DNA from: Lachnospiraceae bacterium
Lineage (GTDB): Bacteria; Bacillota_A; Clostridia; Lachnospirales; Lachnospiraceae
Assembly: GCA_024683935.1 (NCBI GenBank)
Contig: JAIKXV010000060.1
Coordinates: 1 to 5,192, forward strand
DNA: 5,192 nucleotides
Reading direction: 5' to 3'
The translations under genes and the position numbers were made by a program. Shown here one piece after another: positions 1 to 5,192 of the stretch (within the stretch, counting starts at the first letter, position 1; each line of letters opens with the position of its first letter). The notes below the pieces were generated by a model. The model was not told the DNA's origin and made no database searches. It saw only the letters and a list, made by a program, of their open reading frames with translations.

Positions 1-233
1 CGGTCCTTAGGTATCTTTCCGATATTTTTTTCAGACCCAAACATTTCATCATACCGTTCCTCCGCCACATCTATCAGGGCGTTTAGAATCTCTTCTTTCC
101 CCTTATAGTGCTTATAGAGGGAAGGGCCCTTGATGCCAACACGTTCAGCAATCAGATCCACGCCGGTTCCGTCATACCCTTTCTCAGCAAACAGCGTTAA
201 TGCTTCATCCAGTATTTTCTGCTTAGTTGACAT
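1..233 (-). CDS. TetR/AcrR-family transcriptional regulator, N-terminal part (C-terminus outside window)
   Basis: The reading frame starts at ATG (complement of 231-233) and stays open to the left edge, giving 77 complete residues. The visible part is a typical TetR DNA-binding domain: helix 1 (residues 4-18, KQKILDEALTLFAEK), the GYDGTGV turn (19-25), then the helix-turn-helix (about 26-44) with IAERVGIKGPSLYKHYKGK and the family's Y-x-H-Y ending, followed by KEEIL. A ribosome binding site GGGAGG (239-244) lies five bases before the start. The ligand-binding domain that would indicate the inducer and target genes is missing. The gene has its own promoter and is cut off from the upstream unit by a terminator. 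Two palindromes over the promoter make autorepression likely. Family assignment is firm; the specific function is unknown. Confidence 0.93.
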   Translation of the reverse strand, partial: MSTKQKILDEALTLFAEKGYDGTGVDLIAERVGIKGPSLYKHYKGKEEILNALIDVAEERYDEMFGSEKNIGKIPKD

Positions 234-251
234 GATATCCTCCCAATCTGT

Positions 252-267
252 GCTAACGTAAGTTAGC
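252..267. promoter_or_regulatory. Proximal operator palindrome (start-site operator)
   Basis: GCTAAC-GTAA-GTTAGC is a perfect six-base inverted repeat around a four-base centre. It lies just downstream of the -10 box and covers the predicted transcription start (about 264). Size, symmetry and position match operators of autoregulated TetR-family repressors. The assignment to the adjacent regulator is inferred from position. Confidence 0.8.
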
Positions 268-270
268 CGT

Positions 271-299
271 ATTGTAGCTATAAATCGTTAGCTTGTCAA
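271..299 (-). promoter_or_regulatory. Sigma-A-type promoter of the TetR-family gene
   Basis: Reading leftwards, a perfect -35 TTGACA (294-299) is followed by a 17-base spacer and a -10 TACAAT (271-276) with one mismatch to TATAAT. Transcription should start near 264, leaving a leader of about 30 bases before the ATG. Seven A residues lie one base upstream of the -35 box and may act as an UP-like element. The promoter is strong by consensus, which fits a gene held down by repression. Confidence 0.88.
277..292. promoter_or_regulatory. Distal operator half-palindrome inside the promoter spacer
   Basis: GCTATAAATCGTTAGC has the same 16-base length as the palindrome at 252-267. One arm, GTTAGC, is perfect; the other keeps GCTA but has lost the last two matching bases. 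It fills 16 of the 17 bases between the -35 and -10 boxes. Its centre is 25 bases from the first site. It is probably a second, weaker operator for the same TetR-type repressor. Confidence 0.68.
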
Positions 300-310
300 G
301 TTTTTTTCCC

Positions 311-362
311 AAAAAACGAAAAAAGCCTGCAAGTATCAGGATTTCTCCCAACACCTGCAGGC
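311..362 (-). terminator. Strong intrinsic terminator of the upstream minus-strand operon
   Basis: In minus-strand RNA, bases 325-362 fold into an uninterrupted 17-pair stem closed by a GAAA (GNRA-type) tetraloop. The stem starts GCCTGCAGG, ends CTTGCAGGC and includes four G-U pairs. It is followed directly by T6-CG-T6 (311-324). The G-U pairs become A-C mismatches when read on the plus strand, and the T-tract is on the minus side, so the element is built for leftward transcription. It ends the transcript coming from the metallo-hydrolase gene and insulates the TetR-family promoter, whose -35 box begins 11 bases further on. Confidence 0.93.
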
Positions 363-383
363 CAGGTATGGATTTGCTATTCA

Positions 384-501
384 TCATACCGAAAGGTTTC
401 CCATCTGCTCCGTCATCTCCAGCAATCCAGCAGCCACCTGTTCGTTTTCCACACGGATCAGGTTATCATATATATCTGCCTTTCCGATTATCTGCCTTCA
501 T
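384..501 (-). pseudogene. Possible frame-broken 39-codon small ORF
   Basis: An ATG (499-501) lies 14 bases after the metallo-hydrolase stop and is preceded by AGAGGTGA, a plausible ribosome binding site with rather short spacing. The frame reads MKADNRKGRYI and then stops at TGA within a TATATAT run. In another frame the sequence continues as YDNLIRVENEQVAAG, then LLEMTEQMGNLSV, up to a double TGA (381-386). Adding a single TA unit would join the two parts into 39 residues. The composition of the second part looks protein-like (charged and hydrophobic residues alternating in a helical pattern). It could be a decayed or phase-variable small gene, or chance. I know no matching family. Confidence 0.3.
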
Positions 502-515
502 CTGTCACCTCTGTA

Positions 516-1883
516 TCATACCTGGAATAATTCACCGTCACCTGTCACATGGATCCTGTCTGTATAATCCCTAAATAGAGGAACTTTTTTGAAAGCCTCC
601 CTGTCCTCTGTGTGCATCGGAATAATGATCTCGGGCTCTGTCATATCCATAAGTTTTTTTAATGTCTCCACGTAAGCGTGCCCGCTGGTATGCAGCTCCT
701 CCATATGCTCCTTATCCATATGCCCATCCATAAATCTTACGACTGCCGGGTCCTCCGCTTTACCGCCTTTAAGGTAACCATTCCACATAGAGTAGGTGAT
801 GTAGGGATCCTTCATATCAAGCATCCTCTCCTCGAATCTTCCGATATCCACATTCGGATTCCGGTTCGGTCTTGCCAGCATGACAAAACCTGTTTTCAGG
901 TATTTGTCCGGTATTGCCGGGCTGAAGGGGCAGCGTTCCTTCCACCACGGTATACGATATTCCAACAGACTCTTCATATACCCGTCATATTCACCGGGGC
1001 ACAGCACGTAAATCTGTTTATTGAACTGGTATTTCCTGAAATACTTGTATCTGGCCTCAATAGCGATCTTCATCACCTCAGCCTGATAGGGATCACACAA
1101 AAAGACCTTACCCTCCGGAACGGCGTTATAAAATTCCATGATGCTGTCCAGATTTGTGGAAGAAACCAGCACGACATTTTCGTGATGAGAGGCAAATATC
1201 TTTGCAGCTTCTGCGCCCAAATCCCCCTCTGTTCGTACAGTATTACTCTTTTCCTCCTCGAATCGGGACACCATTGTTCCCTCCGTAACAAGGATATCTA
1301 CCTTTCCCACCTTCTCGCGGATCATTTTCTCAAAAGTATTCGCCCCGGGTATGCCGTGATCCCTGAAATCCCCGGTATAAAGGATCCTTTTGCCATTCAT
1401 CTCAATGACAAACATATAGGCATCCAGCGCGGAGTGATCACATATGAGAGGCTTCACCCTGATGCCTTCAAAATCTTTCTCTGTGCCGGCCTTCCAGTAC
1501 GGCTTCATCCTTGCAATGACCGGAAGCTCCGGGGCATCAGTGCTGCCGGTCTTTTTTTTCATATAGTCGACTCTCTTTGCGATTACCTTCATGATCTCTT
1601 TTGCCGTCCTGCCAACATACATGGGGATGCCATCGGGTATGTATCCTTTCAGGCCCACATGATCGCCGTGATAGTGTGTAAAAAGAACCGCACTTGTTTT
1701 TACCGGATAAGGCTCTTCCCACAAAACCCGTCTCACAATCTCTTCATCTTTGATGGCGGTTTCCTTGGTTCCGGGGAGATTTGCTCCGAAATCTATCAAA
1801 ATACGGTTATCATCCTTTCTGATCTCGGTAACAATGCCGCCTATCTGGTTTGTGCCTCTGTATATCCTTATTCCATCCGCCAT
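516..1883 (-). CDS. Beta-CASP metallo-beta-lactamase-fold hydrolase (RNase J/CPSF73-like)
   Basis: This 455-residue soluble protein is probably a zinc-dependent nuclease of the beta-CASP branch of the metallo-beta-lactamase superfamily. Visible motifs are THYHGDH (H70, H72, D74, H75), CDH with H150, YTGDFRDH with D172, the beta-CASP acidic motif VTEGT with E201, the SSTN segment (241-244), SGH with H402, and IPMHTE with H424. A histidine at the SGH position is typical of RNA-acting members, while DNA-acting SNM1/Artemis proteins usually lack it. At 455 residues it is about 100 shorter than RNase J, and it lacks room for the J-type C-terminal domain, so it is a shorter paralogue rather than the housekeeping enzyme. 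The start is ATG with AGGGAG (1895-1900) eleven bases upstream, a long spacing. The 132-base gap upstream shows no terminator or convincing promoter, so cotranscription with the preceding gene is likely. RNA as substrate is inferred, not shown. Confidence 0.87.
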   Translation of the reverse strand: MADGIRIYRGTNQIGGIVTEIRKDDNRILIDFGANLPGTKETAIKDEEIVRRVLWEEPYPVKTSAVLFTHYHGDHVGLKGYIPDGIPMYVGRTAKEIMKVIAKRVDYMKKKTGSTDAPELPVIARMKPYWKAGTEKDFEGIRVKPLICDHSALDAYMFVIEMNGKRILYTGDFRDHGIPGANTFEKMIREKVGKVDILVTEGTMVSRFEEEKSNTVRTEGDLGAEAAKIFASHHENVVLVSSTNLDSIMEFYNAVPEGKVFLCDPYQAEVMKIAIEARYKYFRKYQFNKQIYVLCPGEYDGYMKSLLEYRIPWWKERCPFSPAIPDKYLKTGFVMLARPNRNPNVDIGRFEERMLDMKDPYITYSMWNGYLKGGKAEDPAVVRFMDGHMDKEHMEELHTSGHAYVETLKKLMDMTEPEIIIPMHTEDREAFKKVPLFRDYTDRIHVTGDGELFQV

Positions 1884-2015
1884 AACTGCTTTAGCTCCCT
1901 GTATTTTCCTTATGACTGATCATTCTCTTCAATTCTTAAGTGCTTCTGCCGGATCCTCAATCAATAAAAGTGTCCATGGTATCCGCTGTCAGAATCAAGT
2001 TCATCGAAGGACATA

Positions 2016-3197
2016 TTATTGTATTTTTTCCGGACTGAAAGATTCATAATCTTTTCTGTTTTCGTTTCCTCCTGTAAATATATCCAGGATGATCTTCCTC
2101 AGATCACTGACGTCTATAGGCTCAGGGTCTCCCTCCCATATAAATCTGTCTAAAGGGTACCAGCCGGTGAGATCCGTCAGCTCATCAAAGACCATATAAT
2201 ACTCATATTCCTGACCGGCACTCACATTTCCCCCATCCGATGCGTTCTTTTTAATCCGATATGTATCGGGATAAAAAGCCTGTTCGCAATATCCCCCAAG
2301 GCTTTTAACGGAGGTGTCGTAATTCCAGTAGAACAGCCCTATTTTTCTGCCCCCAATCTCCGGTTCTGCCAGTTTTTCCGCCCCTTTTCGTATAAGATCT
2401 TCTTCCGAGAGATCTGTTCTGTCTGCGATCAGATCCTTTCCAAAAAGCGTGCTTATCCGGTATATTGTTTTTTTGCCCGTTGCAGAATATTTCTCATAGA
2501 ACAACGCCTTTTTTGCAGTCATTTCAAGACCTTTAAGAAGTTCCGAAAAGGAATATACTCCATACAGCGTTGCTGCCCGTTTTCCGTTCTCTGATCCTTC
2601 CGGGCGTCCTATTTCAAGAGGTCGCGGGAAATTCCGGGTGGAATATCTTTCGTCGGAAAAACAGATATTAAGCAGATGCTTCCCTTCGAGGATTATCTCA
2701 CCCCCGTCGTCTGTGGAATACGAAAGCGTGATCAGCCTGCCGTCATCGAGTCTCCCTTCAAGCTCCATTACAAGATGAGTTTTTCCATGCTCGCAAAGCA
2801 CCGGAAATACGGCGTCAAAGCTTCTCTTATTATAGAGCCAGGATATCCGGGGATCACTTTTCACATAATCCTCCTGTGAGCCCGGGTAGTTTTCAGGAGG
2901 ATACAGGAAAGAAAGCCCCCTCCTTCTGACTTTTTCCTGCGAAAAATGGTTTTCAAAGAAACTCTCCGGACTGCCGTATCCTCCCTGAAAAGACATTTCA
3001 TAATTGAAGGCCCATTTATCAAAAGGCTCAGAGTTGCTCTGTCCGTATAGTTCAGTCCACAGATAACCTTCCCCGTATCTGCCAGATCGGGCCGCTTTTC
3101 CGTCCATATCCCAGGTTTCATTTATCCGTATCTCTTCATACAGATCACGACTTATCTCTATGCTGTAGGTAGCTCTTAGCCTTTCGGGTTTCAACAT
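2016..3197 (-). CDS. Hypothetical 393-residue soluble protein of unknown function
   Basis: I do not recognise this protein. It begins at ATG after a very purine-rich ribosome binding site and ends at TAA (2016-2018). There is no signal peptide, membrane segment or obvious catalytic motif. It is rich in charged and aromatic residues, with many Tyr, Trp and Phe; aromatic patches occur at 45-75 (GYLWTELYG, KWAFNYEMSF), 286-293 (IGLFYWNY) and 331-354 (YEYYMVFDEL, GWYPLDRFIW). The only three cysteines (C135, C179, C304) are far apart, so a CxxC metal site is unlikely. Alternating polar and hydrophobic stretches such as HLVMELEGRL and RLITLSYSTDDGGEIIL suggest a beta-rich middle. It lies downstream of the two thiol-ligase-type genes and upstream of the beta-CASP hydrolase, in the same direction. 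The continuous frame and strong start make it a real gene; its job is unknown. Confidence 0.82.
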   Translation of the reverse strand: MLKPERLRATYSIEISRDLYEEIRINETWDMDGKAARSGRYGEGYLWTELYGQSNSEPFDKWAFNYEMSFQGGYGSPESFFENHFSQEKVRRRGLSFLYPPENYPGSQEDYVKSDPRISWLYNKRSFDAVFPVLCEHGKTHLVMELEGRLDDGRLITLSYSTDDGGEIILEGKHLLNICFSDERYSTRNFPRPLEIGRPEGSENGKRAATLYGVYSFSELLKGLEMTAKKALFYEKYSATGKKTIYRISTLFGKDLIADRTDLSEEDLIRKGAEKLAEPEIGGRKIGLFYWNYDTSVKSLGGYCEQAFYPDTYRIKKNASDGGNVSAGQEYEYYMVFDELTDLTGWYPLDRFIWEGDPEPIDVSDLRKIILDIFTGGNENRKDYESFSPEKIQ

Positions 3198-3211
3198 TCC
3201 CTCTCCCTCCC
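3198..3211 (-). promoter_or_regulatory. Purine-only ribosome binding region of the 393-residue gene
   Basis: The fourteen bases directly before the ATG read GGGAGGGAGAGGGA, all purines. The GGGAGG at 3206-3211 sits eight bases before the start, an ideal spacing, and a second overlapping GGGAG-type match lies closer. This fixes the start at 3197 and suggests efficient initiation. Confidence 0.8.
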
Positions 3212-3261
3212 GTTATGTTCGCTTTGTGAGTAACTGATCCTGCGTAGTTCCTCAGTTTCCC

Positions 3262-3290
3262 ATCATAGTTTATGAAAAACACCATAGTTT
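3262..3290 (-). promoter_or_regulatory. Candidate activator-dependent promoter before the 393-residue gene
   Basis: TATGAT (3262-3267), which overlaps the third direct repeat, is a fair -10 box (one mismatch to TATAAT). At a 17-base spacing the -35 position (3285-3290) reads AAACTA, which does not resemble TTGACA and lies within the second repeat. A poor -35 covered by direct repeats is the arrangement of activator-dependent promoters. This is a weak call. If it is right, the 393-residue gene and the beta-CASP gene can be expressed apart from the upstream ligase pair. Confidence 0.28.
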
Positions 3291-3300
3291 ACCATAGTTT
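3262..3300 (-). repeat. Three direct repeats of AAACTATGGT type upstream of the 393-residue gene
   Basis: On the minus strand AAACTATGGT occurs twice in perfect tandem (3291-3300 and 3281-3290), and a third copy, AAACTATGAT (one mismatch), follows at 3262-3271 after nine bases. The spacings of 10 and 19 bases are close to one and two helix turns, so the copies face nearly the same side of the DNA. Such arrays are typical binding sites for activators that bind as head-to-tail dimers, for example OmpR-type response regulators. The array lies 65-103 bases before the start codon, in a gap with no clear gene. Confidence 0.7.
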
Positions 3301-3378
3301 TTTGTGTCCTTATCCGTCCCTTTGAGCCAAGGCCTTTTCCTGCCATCCTGGGTAATAGTTCTCTTAACCCGGTACGGA

Positions 3379-4728
3379 TCACCTCCGATCCCCGTTCTTT
3401 ACAACAAAAACCGGAGCGGTACGCTCATTTTCATGCGCAACTATTATCTTTTCATCGCAGGCCATACGCATAAGTATCCCTGCCAGCTGTCCGTTATAAG
3501 CGTAGAGTCCCGGCATATTGATGTATGGATGCCACTCTCCGTCTCCCCAGCCATAATCAATGTTCGGGGTCAGATATTGAGTACAATACTGCTGACAGAT
3601 CATTCCGGTCCCATAGAGTTTTCTGCAAAGATCCTGCCATGACTTCTGATCGTATTCCCTTCCGGCGGCGTAGATACCCTTGGAAGCATATGCGTCCATG
3701 GGTTTAAGAATATAACTGTCCTTATTATCCAGAACCTCCTGAAGAGAAATAAACTCCGGAGAGAATTCGACCGTTTTCGGCACATGCGCATCCACAAAAT
3801 CCTTCTGTTCATCCTTAAGGAGCCTCCTCATATCCGGATGATGAAGCACATAAAACAGCCACTTTGTATGGATAAGCTGAGTCTCAAAAGCTCCCGCATA
3901 AAAAACCGCACCATCGGATACCGCTTTTATGAAAGGAGTGACTTCTTCATAATGAGCCATAATGTCGGCTGTCACCGCACGGCGGTATATGGCATCGATC
4001 TTTTTCCCTTTTTCAGAAAACAGTTTCCCGTCTTTATACTGCAAAGAACGAATGTCACAGATCTCACATGAAATACCGGCTTTTTCGAAGGCACGGGCAA
4101 ATTCCTCAAACTCGCGGTACGTAGCATTTTCCAAAAAATCCGCCATCACCACATGGGGATCATCGCGGTGTTCTTTAGAGGACTTATACAGTCCCATAAA
4201 TGTCCTTACCCAGGAGTCGAACAGTTCAAAGGGCTGAAGATCATACTCCTTTTCCACTTCCCGGTGTGCCGGATTCAGCTCCAGCGCTTTTCTGAGCTCA
4301 AGGTCTCTCAGCATTGCAGCGGTCCCGTCTGTATTGATCTCACAAAACTGAAAATCGCCGCTGTCTTCGTTGTAAAATATATCAAGTCTTGCAATGGGAA
4401 GCACAGCTTCATAGGGAGCCGGCAGGAGTATCAGTTTTTCAAGTTCCCCGGAAAAAGGGAACAGAGCGCGAACTGCCTCATCATTTCGATATCCTCTGAT
4501 CACACTGTCAAATATACCGATACTCATCTGAACGATATTCCTGAAACGGGATATGGTCTCCTCATCGAAAACCTTCGGAATATAAACCGTCTTGTCCAGA
4601 ACTCCCTGATAGTTAAGAGGTGATCTTTCGATATATTCTTTCATCGCAAGCCCTCCGGCCCGGTTCCCTTCCGGATCCGCAAGAATACGGGTGCGATAAG
4701 CCTCAAATACTTCTTTCTGTAAAGTCAT
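3379..4728 (-). CDS. Glutathionylspermidine synthase-like circularly permuted ATP-grasp ligase
   Basis: This 449-residue cytosolic protein resembles the synthetase domain of glutathionylspermidine synthases and related circularly permuted ATP-grasp enzymes, which use ATP to join a carboxylate to an amine. Supporting segments are ARLDIFY followed by FCEINTDGTAAM (about 113-139; D116, E130, N132), IYRRAVTADI (247-256), the nucleotide-binding-type stretch ILKPMDAYASKGIYAAG (340-356; K342, K350), GMICQQYC (375-382) and the C-terminal GILMRMACDEKI...AHENERTAPVF (417-441). No amidase domain is present, unlike the bifunctional E. coli enzyme. I place the start at ATG 4728, which has GGAGGG (4733-4738) four bases upstream. 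A GTG at 4740 would overlap the previous stop, has no binding site of its own, and its codons are the binding site of the ATG. The gene lies eleven bases after a glutamate-cysteine ligase, so gamma-glutamylcysteine is the likely acyl substrate. The amine partner cannot be read from the sequence. Confidence 0.8.
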   Translation of the reverse strand: MTLQKEVFEAYRTRILADPEGNRAGGLAMKEYIERSPLNYQGVLDKTVYIPKVFDEETISRFRNIVQMSIGIFDSVIRGYRNDEAVRALFPFSGELEKLILLPAPYEAVLPIARLDIFYNEDSGDFQFCEINTDGTAAMLRDLELRKALELNPAHREVEKEYDLQPFELFDSWVRTFMGLYKSSKEHRDDPHVVMADFLENATYREFEEFARAFEKAGISCEICDIRSLQYKDGKLFSEKGKKIDAIYRRAVTADIMAHYEEVTPFIKAVSDGAVFYAGAFETQLIHTKWLFYVLHHPDMRRLLKDEQKDFVDAHVPKTVEFSPEFISLQEVLDNKDSYILKPMDAYASKGIYAAGREYDQKSWQDLCRKLYGTGMICQQYCTQYLTPNIDYGWGDGEWHPYINMPGLYAYNGQLAGILMRMACDEKIIVAHENERTAPVFVVKNGDRR

Positions 4729-4732
4729 TTTT

Positions 4733-4738
4733 CCCTCC
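4733..4738 (-). promoter_or_regulatory. Ribosome binding site that decides the ATP-grasp gene start
   Basis: GGAGGG stands four bases before ATG 4728 and one base after the end of the preceding gene's TAG stop. It rules against the longer GTG start at 4740, which would put the site inside the coding region. The closeness of stop and start suggests translational coupling of the two ligase genes. Confidence 0.82.
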
Positions 4739-4739
4739 A

Positions 4740-5192
4740 CTAAGCTATGCCCTCTTTTTGAAAGTGCCCTGACCCATTATCCGGGATACTGCCGATCCCT
4801 CCAAAGCGGATCACATCCTCAAATGGAGCAAGATACTTCTTCTCCTCGCTGTCCAATCCCTCACAGGCTGTTTCCAATACTCTCTTTGCCTGTTCGGCGC
4901 AGCTGGTATTATATATGGCTGCATTCCATCCGCGTCTCATAATATCGTCTTCCGATATTAAAATATCCTTTTCCTTTAGCCCTCCTCTTCTTATCTGTTC
5001 AGCGGCAGATCCCAGCCCGGCTTCACTGTAGAAAAGACCTTTTATCAGCGCACTGTAAGCTTTAACGAAGGGAAGCGGGACCGAATCGGCAAACCGGATC
5101 TCTATATACTGTTTAAGACGCACATCCGGAAATACCATGGAGAGTACGTGTTCCCGAAGCGCCTCATCCATGTCCCGGTCTGCAAAGATCTC
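4740..5192 (-). CDS. Glutamate-cysteine ligase, GCS2 (plant/proteobacterial) type, C-terminal part
   Basis: The frame is open to the right edge and ends at TAG (4740-4742), giving the last 150 residues of a larger protein. The ATG at 5171 is internal, because the frame continues upstream as EIFADRD. The diagnostic region is FPDVRLKQYIEIRFADSVPL, then PFVKAYSALIKGLFYSE, which corresponds to the conserved RL-(K/R)-x-(F/Y)-(I/L)-E-x-R-x-AD...P...AL..GL-(L/F)-Y stretch near the C-terminus of GCS2-type enzymes. These ligases join the gamma-carboxyl of glutamate to cysteine using ATP, the first step of glutathione synthesis. The tail (about 70-150) is helical and more variable, ending GSGHFQKEGIA. 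The ATP-grasp gene follows eleven bases later, so the two form a natural pathway pair. A related GCS2-fold carboxylate-amine ligase with another substrate cannot be excluded without the N-terminal active site. Confidence 0.85.
   Translation of the reverse strand, partial: EIFADRDMDEALREHVLSMVFPDVRLKQYIEIRFADSVPLPFVKAYSALIKGLFYSEAGLGSAAEQIRRGGLKEKDILISEDDIMRRGWNAAIYNTSCAEQAKRVLETACEGLDSEEKKYLAPFEDVIRFGGIGSIPDNGSGHFQKEGIA

Noticed and set aside
678..1919. A 413-codon plus-strand open frame opposite the metallo-hydrolase gene
   Set aside because: It is antisense to a gene with clear catalytic motifs, has no family resemblance and reads as low-order shadow sequence. Its length follows from the codon bias of the true gene.
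1961..2014. A 17-codon minus-strand ORF (MSFDELDSDSGYHGHFY) starting one base after the 393-residue gene's stop
   Set aside because: It has no ribosome binding site apart from possible coupling and no recognisable composition. It is too short to support without comparison.
1884..2015. Possible terminator or promoter in the gap between the 393-residue gene and the metallo-hydrolase gene
   Set aside because: There is no GC-rich hairpin with a T-tract. The TACAAT near 2021 has no acceptable -35 box at 16-18 bases. GGATCC and CCATGG are only six-base palindromes.
3340..3378. Inverted repeat GGGTTA...TTACCC just after the ATP-grasp gene stop, as a terminator
   Set aside because: The arms pair only partly, the loop is long and no T-run follows, so it does not fit an intrinsic terminator.
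4153..4623. A 156-codon plus-strand open frame opposite the ATP-grasp gene
   Set aside because: It is antisense to well-supported coding sequence and has no credible start or homology.
1..5192. CRISPR array, tRNA genes, insertion sequence ends or phage genes
   Set aside because: I found no regularly spaced long repeats, tRNA-like cloverleaf, transposase or terminal inverted repeats on either strand.

Overview
The window looks like chromosomal DNA from a low-to-mid GC Firmicute. The Clostridia, and probably a Lachnospiraceae-type gut or rumen anaerobe, are the best guess. That rests on strong GGAGG-type ribosome binding sites, short intergenic gaps, a consensus sigma-A promoter and the style of the proteins; no rRNA or marker gene confirms it. 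All supported genes lie on the minus strand, so transcription runs from the right edge to the left edge.

In transcription order the window holds five main parts. (1) The C-terminal 150 residues of a GCS2-type (plant/proteobacterial-type) glutamate-cysteine ligase, whose N-terminus lies beyond the right edge. (2) Eleven bases later, a 449-residue protein resembling the circularly permuted ATP-grasp domain of glutathionylspermidine synthases. (3) After a 181-base gap with AAACTATGGT-type direct repeats, a 393-residue soluble protein that I do not recognise. (4) After a 132-base gap with no terminator, a 455-residue beta-CASP metallo-beta-lactamase hydrolase of the RNase J/CPSF73 type. (5) A possible frame-broken 39-codon ORF, then a strong intrinsic terminator. 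Beyond the terminator is a separate unit: a TetR-family regulator running off the left edge, with its own consensus promoter overlaid by two GCTA/TAGC-type operator palindromes.

The first two genes suggest a small pathway. The ligase would make gamma-glutamylcysteine and the ATP-grasp enzyme would join its carboxyl end to an amine, giving glutathione, a polyamine conjugate or another low-molecular-weight thiol. That is the most interesting biological lead here. The two downstream genes may belong to the same transcript because no terminator separates them, but nothing in the sequence ties their functions to thiol chemistry.
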